Of a stretch of 64,000 nt of DNA, positions 55,049-63,788 are shown piece after piece. Position 1 is the first letter of the stretch; every line of letters begins with the position of its first letter. The stretch is from the NCBI GenBank assembly GCA_951217055.1, contig OX578283.1:69530278-69594277 (forward strand), given 5' to 3'. Under the pieces are notes generated by a model. The model ran no database searches. It was not told the DNA's origin and saw nothing but the letters and a program-made list of their open reading frames with translations. This stretch comes from Gerris lacustris. Its lineage: Eukaryota; Arthropoda; Insecta; Hemiptera; Gerridae. The position numbers were made by a program, and so were the translations under genes.

Positions 55049-55640
55049 TGTCGCTGCCTGCGATATAGTTTCGTTAATTTTGTTTATCTCCAGTAGGGAA
55101 AAAAAGTTATGATTTTGAATTAGTTTAGAGGGACTAAAACAGGTCTTTTCATCCCTGAACTCAAAAAGTAGGGAGAAAAAGTAAAAGTAGGGCGAAAAAG
55201 TAAAGTAGGGCAAAAAAAAATGTACAAAGGACTGCCTCTATGCAAGAAAGAGATGGAGACACATCCAACACCTAGCCAACGAGTTTTGGGCAGGATGGAG
55301 AAAAGAGTATCTCTTTAATCTACAACGAAGATCAAAATGGGAACATGCGAAGCGAAGCATGAATGTAGGTGACATTGTAATAGTAAGAGATGAACTTGCA
55401 CCACGAAACGCATGGCCTTTGGCAAGAATCAGCAAAACGTATCCCGGCGATGATGGATTAACTCGAAAGGTTCAAATTGTGTACGCTGATAAGAAAATCC
55501 TGGATAGGCAATAACAACCAGGGTACGGCCCCGCCAAAGAGCCAAGGGTAAAAAATTGAAAATTTTGAGGAGCCATGTCGCTGCCTGCGATTTAGTTTCG
55601 TTAATTTTGTTTTATTACTTGTATTTTGTTTACCAGTTTT
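55049..55640 (+). mobile_element. BEL/Pao LTR-retrotransposon relic
   Basis: TGTCGCTGCCTGCGAT and about 20 further bases occur at 55049 and 55576, likely the beginnings of two LTR fragments. Between them is the end of the pol frame (55242-55514). Sequence at 55060-55225 is also found in reverse at 9085-9245. Most of the element is deleted. Confidence 0.6.
55242..55514 (+). pseudogene. BEL/Pao pol C-terminus (DUF5641-like)
   Basis: An open frame of about 90 codons, 55242-55514, reads R-W-R-H-I-Q-H-L-A-N-E-F-W, then L-Q-R-R-S-K-W, then V-G-D-I-V-I-V-R-D-E-L-A-P-R-N-A-W-P-L-A-R-I and Y-P-G-D-D-G-L-T-R-K-V. This is the signature of the domain after integrase in BEL/Pao polyproteins, and it ends at a natural stop as the family does. 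No upstream integrase, RT or gag remains. Confidence 0.9.
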
Positions 55641-56094
55641 GGATTATTGTCAAAATTTTATTAGTCGGCATTTTACTTTCTTTACGGAAACATATAAGAT
55701 CAAAAAGTTTTGTTATAATATTGTTAAATATATAATTAGCATCCAGTAAAGAAGTGTTGACTACTTTTGTAGCGTGGCCGCTGCGACAAATGCCATTTTA
55801 TTGATGGAACTATTTTTGAGAAAAACAATGGTTTCCGAGGGCTCGATTTGAGGCGGAACGGCGATCCGGGACCTCTCTCTCTCTGATAAATAAAAAATAA
55901 AATTATCGGCACTAAGATTTTTTTTTTTAATCCTTTGTTAAAATTTTATTTGTCAATGAGTGACTACATATTTGATTAAGGACACCATGTATTAAACTGG
56001 CAAATATTTTTCTTTTCAAAATACAAATAATATCTATTTGTTGAGATTATACTACTAAATTATGATAACCTGAAACAACAATAGTTATTTATGT

Positions 56095-56850
56095 AACTAG
56101 GCAGCAAAATGGAATTTTGCTGACAAGTTTTTAAGTTTTCAAAGGCGAGGATAGGCTAAACAAATTTATTTAAGAGGCGAAGCCGAGGCAGGGAATTTAC
56201 TATTTTACTGACGAGGCAAAGCCGAGGCAGGCCAATGTTAATTACCTGCTGAGGTGTAACCGAAGCAATGTTTCCTTTGCTGCATAGTTACATACAATAT
56301 TTTATCTATTAACGGCAGAAAAATTACACTAATTATTATATTCCCTTTTTAATATATAAAAGATTTAAAGAAATTAAATTTGTATAAAAACGAAAGTTTT
56401 GAGTCATCAAGAAATCAAAACAAAGGCAAAACAATTCAGGGTTGCCACTTTTTTATTAACAACTGTTATTTATCTCAATTTTTAGTGATTTTTTAAAAAT
56501 AATCATTGCAAAATAGTAAAATTTGTTTGTCACTATAATTATTTAAGTTATTTTCAAAAAAGATATAACTATTTAGCAGAATATTACGCTTAAATATATA
56601 AAAATAAACAATGTGGTAGTGTTTATAACCTGCGATGAAGTAACCTTTTTTTAGTAAAATTTTCTTAAAATGTGACAGCCTGTTTGTTATTTTGCTGACA
56701 CTTTGAACTTTTGCTGATACTTTGAACTTTTGCTGACACTTTGATATTTTGCTGACACTTTGTTCAAAAGAATCAAGAAAAATGACATTTTGCAGACTAA
56801 AAACAGTACAACAATGCTTAATTTTGCTGCCGTGAGTAGATAAAGGTTTT
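56095..56850. mobile_element. GAGGCGAAGCCGAGG-family element, second copy
   Basis: Starts GTAACTAGGCAGCAAAATGG and ends near TTTTGCTGCCGTGAGTAGAT, matching 50213-51070. Carries AGAGGCGAAGCCGAGGCAGG at 56174 and GACGAGGCAAAGCCGAGGCA at 56211, plus a local array of four GCTGACACTTTGA-like units (56694-56760). Confidence 0.65.
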
Positions 56851-58015
56851 TTTTAAGGCAGGGATTGTATTAAATAAGTACTGTGCAGAGACGCTGTGAC
56901 GAAACTCCCAAGGGCGAGTGAGACAGGCAATGTTTTGTTGATTTAATTATTCGTATAAACCTAAGTACCTATTTATTTATTGAGAGTATTATAACATCAT
57001 GTGGCATGCTAATCAAAAAATTGTTTATAAAAAATACTACTTAAAATGATATAAGTTTCCACACGAAACCCACCTGATTGCAGTGTGGGTTTATGTCTAA
57101 AACTCTTAAAATGTTGTTTTTGAACGTTTATTTTTCAAAATTTTCCCGGGGGAGCACCCCCGGACCCCCCTTCTACAGGGGGGGGGGGGGGGGCAAAGTG
57201 AGGGTAGGTTGTAGTTCCGGCACCTCAATTTCTAGAAATCGAGCACTGATTGTTTCAATTTGTTTGTTTTAGGAATTTTGCTTCTAAAAAAATTAATCTA
57301 GGGCTAACATTTATTTCATGGGGTATGAACATATTGAATATGTGTATATAATTAGCATCAGAAAATGAATCTATACGCATCAAATCTTGCCATTTTCAAA
57401 TTTAGCAGGACAAGCAAGAAAAATATTCAAATAAAATAAACTATAAAATTGTAACTATTTAAATACACTAAACACAAAAATTAATCTTTTCCATTAACAA
57501 GAAATGTTTGGGTAGTTTCCCTTTCCTAATCCACAGTACGGATCAATCGGATAAGGGATTTTTTAAGCAAATCTCATTTTAATTATCGTTTGCTGTTTGA
57601 AGAAAAAAAAAAAAAAAGAATCTGCAATAATTTTATTAAATAAGGATTATGTACGAATGAAAGGATAACATTTTTAGCTACCGAGAATGTGCGACTATAT
57701 ATGAAATTGAGCTCACAGCATCTCGGCTTTAAAGAGCTTGATGAGTAGCAAATAACTATGTATCTATTGTTACAAAAGTTTTGTAACAATTGTGATTGAC
57801 GTAAAATTATTTTAAAGCTCTTTTCTGGTTGAATAAATTATTATTTTCACGTATAAATTATGCTGGTCGCAATATTGAGAACAGTATAGTAGTACAGCTG
57901 ATATATGACCACAATTCTACGCGAGTTCTTTATGCACCGCATCACTAGTTATTCAATTATTTCGTTTACATTTTTTCAACTTTATAATTATTATACATTT
58001 GAAAATCAAGTAAAT
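56851..58015. other. Unassigned, with a poly-G transposon scrap
   Basis: 57140-57240 contains TTTTCCCGGGGGAGCACCCC and a long G run, like the interior of the hAT-type elements nearby. The rest is AT-rich with no ORF or TIR pair recognised. Confidence 0.4.
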
Positions 58016-58023
58016 ATTAATTT

Positions 58024-58504
58024 CAGTGGCGTATCCCCCCCCCCAGACGGGCCCAGACCCGAAAGAGTAAACAAAAAAAAAAAAAAAAAAAAATACGCCG
58101 CTTTTTCTTTAAAACATATTTTTACATTCACCTGTTATTCAATTTCACCTCAGAAATGCATAAAAGCACTGTTTTGAGAGCTCATATTTTCAAAATTTTC
58201 CCGGACCCCCCGCCATAGATCCCCCTCCCAATAGTTTACTGCAGACGACGCCCATGACTTTCAGTAAGATAATGTACTGCAGTAAGCATCAGCATAACAT
58301 TTTCTAACGAATACGTTCTAAAACAGTTATTGTTACTTGGGCGCGGAGTTGTTTTTGTTGGGGGGGGGGGGGGGAGGGGCAGCTGCTTTGTTGAAAAAGT
58401 ACTTCCCTTTCCTTGTTACCACTACAAATCCCCCCCCCCCCCCCCCCAATCTAAACTGACTTAGAATGTGCCCCCTCCAGACCTAGCCGCTGGATACGCC
58501 ACTG
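58024..58504. mobile_element. 481-bp hAT-type MITE, 8-bp TSD
   Basis: Ends CAGTGGCGTATCC and GGATACGCCACTG, flanked by the perfect duplication ATTAATTT (58016-58023 and 58505-58512). Long G and C runs inside, no ORF. Related to 58647-58983. Confidence 0.94.
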
Positions 58505-58564
58505 ATTAATTTGTCTCTTGAGAGGTTAGTTATTCAAATATTGATAGAAATTAAAGTTGTCACA

Positions 58565-59020
58565 TATCAAGTGACTTGATTTTCAGTCTACTAACTAATT
58601 TTGTACTCAGGATCATGAAAATCATATTGTCCAACATAAAGGGCAACAGTGGCGTATCCAGCGGCTAGGTCTGGAGGGGACACATTCTAAGTCAGTTTAG
58701 ATTGGGGGGGGGGGGGGGGGATTCGTAGTGGAAACAAGAAAAGGGAAGTACTTATTCAAAAAGCAGCTCCCCCCCCCCAAAAAAAATTTTAAAATATGAC
58801 CTCTCAAAACAGCGCTTTTATGCATTTCTGAGGTGAAATTGAATATGAGGTGAATGAAAAAATATGTATTGAAAAAAAATACGGTGTATTTTTTTTTTTT
58901 TTTTTTTGTTTACTCTTTCGGTCTGGGCCCGTCTGGGGGGGGCACGTGCCCCCTGTGCCCCCCCCCCCCTGGATACGCCACTGAAGGGCAAGCCATTTTT
59001 TGCACGCTATCTCCTGGACT
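58565..59020. mobile_element. Partial copy of the 25.0-kb foldback family, interrupted
   Basis: 58565-58646 matches 25363-25450 (ACTCAGGATCATGAAAATCA). After the nested MITE, 58992-59020 gives the family terminus GCACGCTATCTCCTGG. The middle of the arm is deleted. Confidence 0.75.
58647..58983. mobile_element. 337-bp hAT-type MITE nested in a foldback element
   Basis: Ends CAGTGGCGTATCCAG and CTGGATACGCCACTG, flanked by the perfect 8-bp duplication AAGGGCAA (58639-58646 and 58984-58991). Same family as 58024-58504 but opposite orientation and shorter. Confidence 0.94.
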
Positions 59021-59099
59021 ATAAAGATTTATCTAAACTTTAGCGATGGTCAAATATAAAAGAATATAGATAACTGAACGAGGCTAGCGAATTCTTCAT

Positions 59100-60380
59100 T
59101 TCAGAGACTTATGTGCTTTGAAAAATTTGTTTGTCTGGCGATAACTGGCGTAAAAATTGATCGATTTGAACGAAATTCGGCACAAAGGGGAGAGAATTTG
59201 TAACAACTTTATATAGTTTTTTGAAATTAAACCTAAATAATTTCAAGATGACCACCAATATGGCGGACATTAACAAAACGTTTTTGGTCATAAACATTAC
59301 ATGTTATATATTACTTTAAAGGTCTTAAAGTGTTGAAAAATGAATATGCATTTATTAAAATTTCACACTTAATACTTCAAGATGGTGGCCAATATGACGG
59401 ACGACTAAACAAAACGTTTTTTGTAAGCATAACATGTTAAATATCGTGTTAAAGGTTGTGAAGAGTTTGAAAAGAATTTGTTTAATTACTACAAAATGTC
59501 CATTCTTTGCCGGCATTTTGAAAACAATATGACCGAAATGGGGGTTTGTGTTTGTAAAGAAGTTAATGTTTATATAGCATGTCTCATACCATTTTAATAG
59601 TACATTACGCGTCGAGTGCGGAAAGTAGCATTTTGCATGCGAGTGTGGAGTTTGCACCCGAGCTAGGGTAGTAAAACCACACGAGCAATGCAAAATGCCG
59701 TTTTCACACGAGTTGCGTACCGTGCTTTATCTACGATTGTTAGATTTAAATAATAAATTCAGAAAAAAATCAACTTGCTGTATGTAAGTTCGTATCTCTC
59801 TCTTGATAAAGATGGCATTAATCTTGAGTTGTGTTTTTTTGCAGAATTAATTATTTCTGGAGGATTATTATTCTCCACATTTTCGTCATAATCATTTAAA
59901 TCACTCATTGATTTTCACAAAAAACTCGATATTAACAGTTACTTTAATAAAAGGACTGCAAATTAGTTTTGTTAAATGTATACAAACTCGCTAATCGTGC
60001 GTAAAGCTGAAGAATTCCTCTTCTTTACCGCACTAGGGTGGTAAAGAAGAGGAATTCTTCAGAAATATGAGACGCGCATGTGCAGTGAATACAAATACGT
60101 AAACAATCACTTTCTACGCATCTAAACAGAGATATAATGTTTGTATTTCGTATCAATCGTAGATAAACATATTTTCAGGTAGATGAAGACAATGTAAGTT
60201 TTTCCCTGCAAAATGTTTCCTGGTAGCCATATTGTAAAAATATAGCCTATTTATGAGCAATTTTTTTTTTTTTTTTTTTTTTTTGTGTTGCCATGTTATA
60301 TTTGTTTTGTGGAACAGGGGTAGAGTAGGGCATTTTTTTCTAAAGTTGCATTCAAGATGGCGGACCAATAGAATCGTATC
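59100..60380. repeat. Repeat region with palindromes and GATGGCGG motifs
   Basis: AAGATGGCGGAC/AAGATGGTGGCC-like motifs recur at about 59247, 59379 and 60353. A looser inverted pair around TTATCTACGATTG (59727) and CAATCGTAGATAAAC (60155) brackets a palindrome at 60009-60060. A poly(T) tract lies at 60261-60284. No protein-coding feature recognised. Confidence 0.55.
60009..60060. repeat. Perfect palindrome, 21-bp arms
   Basis: Arms 60009-60029 (starting GAAGAATTCCTCTTC) and 60040-60060 are exact inverted copies with a 10-base loop containing CACTAGGGT. Confidence 0.95.
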
Positions 60381-60779
60381 CCTCTCAAAATTTTCCCGCC
60401 TTCGATTGTGCCAACTCTAATCTTATAGACTGTAGTTTGCTATATATAATGCAATTATTAAGTATAGCTTAAATTTAGACGTGTAACTAGTTATTCTCGG
60501 AACTCTATAGTTACCTGAAGGACGTATAAACAGTGCAATGTTGTCTGCAATCGGCTTCAAACAGTTTTCTATATTAACAATTATATCTTGAAATAGAACC
60601 GGAGCAATTAAATCATTATAAGTATTATAACAAACTTCTTTTGTTGATATTTTATTTCTATTAAATAAAATTCTCTAGCGGCGTATTTTGGATTCCGATT
60701 ACTTTGTCAGTTTTGAAAGCTGACTCTGCTTCCCCCTCCACTCACCACAATAATATTATTGAGAAGGAGAATACATAAA

Positions 60780-61375
60780 GTATAAATAGGGTTGCTAGGC
60801 GTCCCGCTTTTCCGGGACTGTTTATTTGATACATTTTTTACTTTTCCTCACTACCTATAGTAGGAAATAGTATATTATGTTACTAGGCTGTGAAGTGAGT
60901 TTTTTCTTTACCGCGGCAATTACATTAAGTAAGTAAGTAAATATTGCCAAGGTAAAGAAAAAACACTTCACAGTCGCGTAGCATATGCTATTTTTTCTGA
61001 GGCAGCAGACAATGAAAAAACATTAAATATTAATCACTAATCAATATATAATAATAACAAATATTAGTACATACTTAAGACTTAAAAAAAGAAACCTTAA
61101 AAAGAGGTTACACTATAAGAAAAGATAAATAAAACGCATTGACATCTAGCGGATTTTAATCGTACTAGAAGCATTTCTACAAAGACTGCAGCGGTACTAA
61201 CGGAAGTTTTGACAACTACCCACCGGACATAAAAAAATCTTTTAGTTCCTAGGACGTAAAAGATTTTTTCTTTACAGCTAGGAGTAATGAAAAGATTTTT
61301 TAAGTCCACGTAATGAAAAAATGGATTTTAGCTATGTTTTTTAGGCTCTAAAGTTACTATTTCACAGCCTACCAC
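60780..61375. repeat. Inverted-repeat element with TTTCTTTACC hairpin
   Basis: 60887-60975 forms an imperfect hairpin (CTGTGAAGTGAGTTTTTTCT against AGAAAAAACACTTCACAG). GTTACTAGGCTGTGAA near 60879 is loosely mirrored by TTCACAGCCTACCA at 61361-61374. A GTCCCGCTTTTCCGGGACTG motif at 60801 resembles the 40430-41165 element. No ORF. Confidence 0.5.
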
Positions 61376-61479
61376 GGAAAAAGTACTTTTTTCACCAAAC
61401 ATTTTTTTTTCGAGATTTTAACGGAATTATCCGTTTTGGGTGTTTTTAAAACCTCCTGAGTGGTTTTCAGCATGACGTC

Positions 61480-61960
61480 TGAGTAGAGGAAATAGGAGGA
61501 GTCAATTAACGGGAGCCCTGGAGCCAAGGTCGCCGAGCCGTTCCGGACCATGAAACAACATCCCAAGGTCATCTAAAACAGTGCCAGACTGTCCAACGAC
61601 ATGCCAAGGTCACCAAATATTGTCCCTGCCGCTTCCGGGTTAGGGTTATCGCCCTCGACCTCGCCCTCGCCCTAGAGTTCGATATTTTGCCATCTATAAA
61701 CATATGACAGTTGTCTATTGACAAAGAACATTGCCCATTAGCGTTTGAGGGAGAACCGCCCTTTTATACCTTGTCTGCCGACAAAGAACATTGCTCACAT
61801 ACGATGAGACAACTCCTACCTAATATAAAAAAGACATTGGCTTTCTCTTGCTGCAATGTTTTATATATATTTGCATTAATCTATCTTATAAATACTAAGG
61901 AAATGGGTAACTTATAAATGTAATCAAGTCAATAACAAGACATTTTTTAGTAGTTACAAT
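61480..61960. other. GC-richer flank of the ORF cluster, tandem motif
   Basis: Composition shifts to GC-rich at about 61490. GACAAAGAACATTGC occurs at 61719 and 61786, 67 bp apart. Several short frames are open on both strands (the longest from ATG is 61711-61917 plus) but none has recognisable sequence. It may belong to the same element as the ORFs at 62054-63788. Confidence 0.35.
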
Positions 61961-61974
61961 ATATATTTAGTTGT

Positions 61975-61980
61975 TTTATT
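61975..61980 (-). terminator. Candidate poly(A) signal for the minus-strand ORF cluster
   Basis: AATAAA on the minus strand, 74 bp beyond the stop of the last ORF (62054). It is the only AATAAA close to that stop. Confidence 0.45.
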
Positions 61981-62053
61981 TAATAGTTACATGATATTTA
62001 CAAAAAACATATAGTGTTTCATATATAATTTGATGGAAGGCTGCTTATTTGCG

Positions 62054-62422
62054 CTATCCTGATCGCGTCTCTTTGTCCTCCATGATAAATGAGATATTGT
62101 AAGCTTTTCCAATCCGTCCGTGATATTTGAGATACATGTTGGGCGCAGCGTTGTAAGCGTCGGCCTGTTCTTTTGTAATTATATTGACGATCCGTTTCGG
62201 AAGAAATACGTCGACATCCTCCTCCTCTAGTTTTTCTGTACATTGCCTGTCGTCGTCGTAATGTTGATGCAAAGCTAGAGTTGCTACGAGACCTGTTCCA
62301 TGTGTAGCGCTGTTCACCAATTGAAATGAATGGATAAAATAAGATTCATGTTCGGTAAGATCTTTAAGCTGAATACGTCGCCTAAAGTCGATGGAATCAT
62401 TAAGTTTGTTGCACAAAGACAT
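62054..62422 (-). CDS. Cluster ORF 4, 122 aa, unknown function
   Basis: Unspliced frame with A at -3 of its ATG. Alternating hydrophobic and polar stretches predict mostly beta structure, with an acidic patch at about residues 66-71 followed by V-F-L-P-K-R (about 73-78) and a second block M-Y-L-K-Y-H-G (about 96-102). I have the impression that the V-F-L-P-K-R ... Y-x-G arrangement occurs in uncharacterised insect-genome and virus-like proteins, possibly OB-fold ssDNA-binding types, but I cannot name a family. It is the last ORF of a tight minus-strand series, 79 nt after ORF 3, and is followed by a poly(A) signal. No signal peptide or membrane segment. Confidence 0.65.
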   Translation of the reverse strand: MSLCNKLNDSIDFRRRIQLKDLTEHESYFIHSFQLVNSATHGTGLVATLALHQHYDDDRQCTEKLEEEDVDVFLPKRIVNIITKEQADAYNAAPNMYLKYHGRIGKAYNISFIMEDKETRSG

Positions 62423-62501
62423 AGTGATGTTGTTGATAGGTTGGCTTGTAGAATGAAACTGACAGATCGTTTAGCGTCCAGTTTTTCTTAAAGTTGACCA
62501 G

Positions 62502-62831
62502 TTATGTGGAGGGGGAAACTAGATTCTCCTCTGTCGGGGGGTATAGTATATCCAAGCCACTTTTGATATTAAATAGCTTTATAGCGCAATGGCAACAGAT
62601 GCATGTATCCGGTCCGCATTGACAGCTGGGATCACTCCATACGCAAGCAGTATAGTGGCTATTATGAGGATCCATAGTCCTACATACCTTGGCTTTTTCT
62701 TTTAGGAAAAGTATTGCTGTAGCAATAGAAGTAAATATGTGAGCTCGAGGGTCGTTCAATTTAATGGTGGGGTACTCTTTTCGGTATCTCTGATACTGAG
62801 GGTAAAGACGCATAGCTGCTATCTCCTCCAT
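62502..62831 (-). CDS. Cluster ORF 3, 109 aa, cysteine-rich paralogue
   Basis: ATG in strong context (A at -3, G at +4). It shares with the preceding ORF the start M-E-E-I, then E-Y-P, D-P-R, F-x-S-I-A, F-L-K, V-C-R, N-S-H-Y-T-A-C-x-W and a C-terminal C-x-C-x2-C after G-P. The conserved Cys and His residues in the second half (about residues 49-80) suggest a zinc-binding module. Differs from its paralogue by a 2-residue gap before N-S-H-Y and a longer tail. Starts 24 nt after the previous stop. Function unknown. Confidence 0.7.
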   Translation of the reverse strand: MEEIAAMRLYPQYQRYRKEYPTIKLNDPRAHIFTSIATAILFLKEKAKVCRTMDPHNSHYTACVWSDPSCQCGPDTCICCHCAIKLFNIKSGLDILYPPTEENLVSPST

Positions 62832-62855
62832 GTTTAAATGTTGACTGATCGATAT

Positions 62856-63176
62856 CTAAACAGGTTGTTTTGAAGGATATAAGTCCTCCAACTCCTTTAG
62901 GATAGTCACAAGCGCAAAGGCACACACATGACAGACACATTTTTCCGGACCTCTTCTAGTACAACTATCGTCGTTCCATATGCAAGCGGTGTAGTGGCTA
63001 TTCGGATAATGATGTATACGTTTCCTACATACCGTAGCACTCGATTTGAGGAACATGAGTGAGGCAGCGATAGATTCAAATTTCTTCATCCGAGGATCGT
63101 CCATTTCGAGGAGTGGATATTCTAGTAGAAATTGTTTGTAGCCATCGCAACGACGTAATGTTTCTATCTCCTCCAT
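62856..63176 (-). CDS. Cluster ORF 2, 106 aa, cysteine-rich paralogue
   Basis: ATG in strong context (G at -3, G at +4). Tandem paralogue of the next ORF, with roughly a third of residues identical and all clustered motifs conserved: M-E-E-I, E-Y-P, D-P-R, F-x-S-I-A, V-C-R, N-S-H-Y-T-A-C-I-W, S-C, G-P-x2-C-x-C-x2-C. The conserved pattern with frames intact in both copies implies selection after an old duplication. No membrane segment. Begins 30 nt after the stop of ORF 1. I do not recognise the family; a small zinc-binding regulatory or structural protein is inference. Confidence 0.7.
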   Translation of the reverse strand: MEEIETLRRCDGYKQFLLEYPLLEMDDPRMKKFESIAASLMFLKSSATVCRKRIHHYPNSHYTACIWNDDSCTRRGPEKCVCHVCAFALVTILKELEDLYPSKQPV

Positions 63177-63206
63177 GGCAAACGGTAAACGACTAAAGAT
63201 GTTCTC

Positions 63207-63788
63207 TTACTCGTGTAATTTAAGTAGTTCGTTGAGATCAAAGTCTTCTATTATTTCGTTGGTCTGTGGAGGTGGTAGGGGTGATGGTGGCGGTGGAGGG
63301 GGTGGTTGCAAATCCTCGCCTGCTGTTGTTGTTGTCTTTAACCGGACAATCAGATCCAATGCTATTTTTATCTGTTGGATTTTATCAAGTAAGGATAGGG
63401 TTTCAACAGCGGACAAAGTGATGCTTTCCGGCAGTCTTGATAACAAGGTATCTATCCACGACGGTCGGTAAGACAAGTCGGTCCGGACAGTACGAGTCGG
63501 CTGATGTAAACGAAGTATTAGATGATTACCGTTGACCACTACATCATGACAAAGTTCGGTGGCTTTCCTCTTTCTGTAAACAATGTCGTTCCTCTTGACA
63601 TATTCACGCAGCTCGGTTTCCCTCTGCATTAGCAATGACCAATCGGCCATGGTTATGAAAAATGGAGGTGTTGTTCCGTCCAAACTACGAATTGTAAGTA
63701 CCGCCGATGACTTCTTAGTCAAACCTACTATGACACATTTTTTCATAGGCTCGAGTAGAAAAGTCCATTCTAAGACGAAATGCTCCAT
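63207..63788 (-). CDS. Cluster ORF 1, 193 aa, proline-rich C-terminus
   Basis: Longest ORF of the cluster, with an optimal start context (A at -3, G at +4). Residues 1-105 are predicted mixed beta with repeated K-K and a W-S-L-L-M motif. Residues about 105-150 contain R-P-S-W-I-D-T-L-L-S-R-L followed by two leucine-rich amphipathic helices. A run of seven prolines and further proline-rich sequence occupies about 162-175, and the acidic leucine-rich tail ends the protein. The beta core followed by a W-x-x-L helix is loosely like PC4-type ssDNA-binding proteins, but that is speculation. First in the series, with at least 200 bp of upstream sequence inside the window. Confidence 0.65.
   Translation of the reverse strand: MEHFVLEWTFLLEPMKKCVIVGLTKKSSAVLTIRSLDGTTPPFFITMADWSLLMQRETELREYVKRNDIVYRKRKATELCHDVVVNGNHLILRLHQPTRTVRTDLSYRPSWIDTLLSRLPESITLSAVETLSLLDKIQQIKIALDLIVRLKTTTTAGEDLQPPPPPPPSPLPPPQTNEIIEDFDLNELLKLHE

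Noticed and set aside
61490..61710. GC-rich open frame of about 75 codons without ATG
   Set aside because: No start, no family resemblance, partly built of CTCGCC repeats; open by composition.
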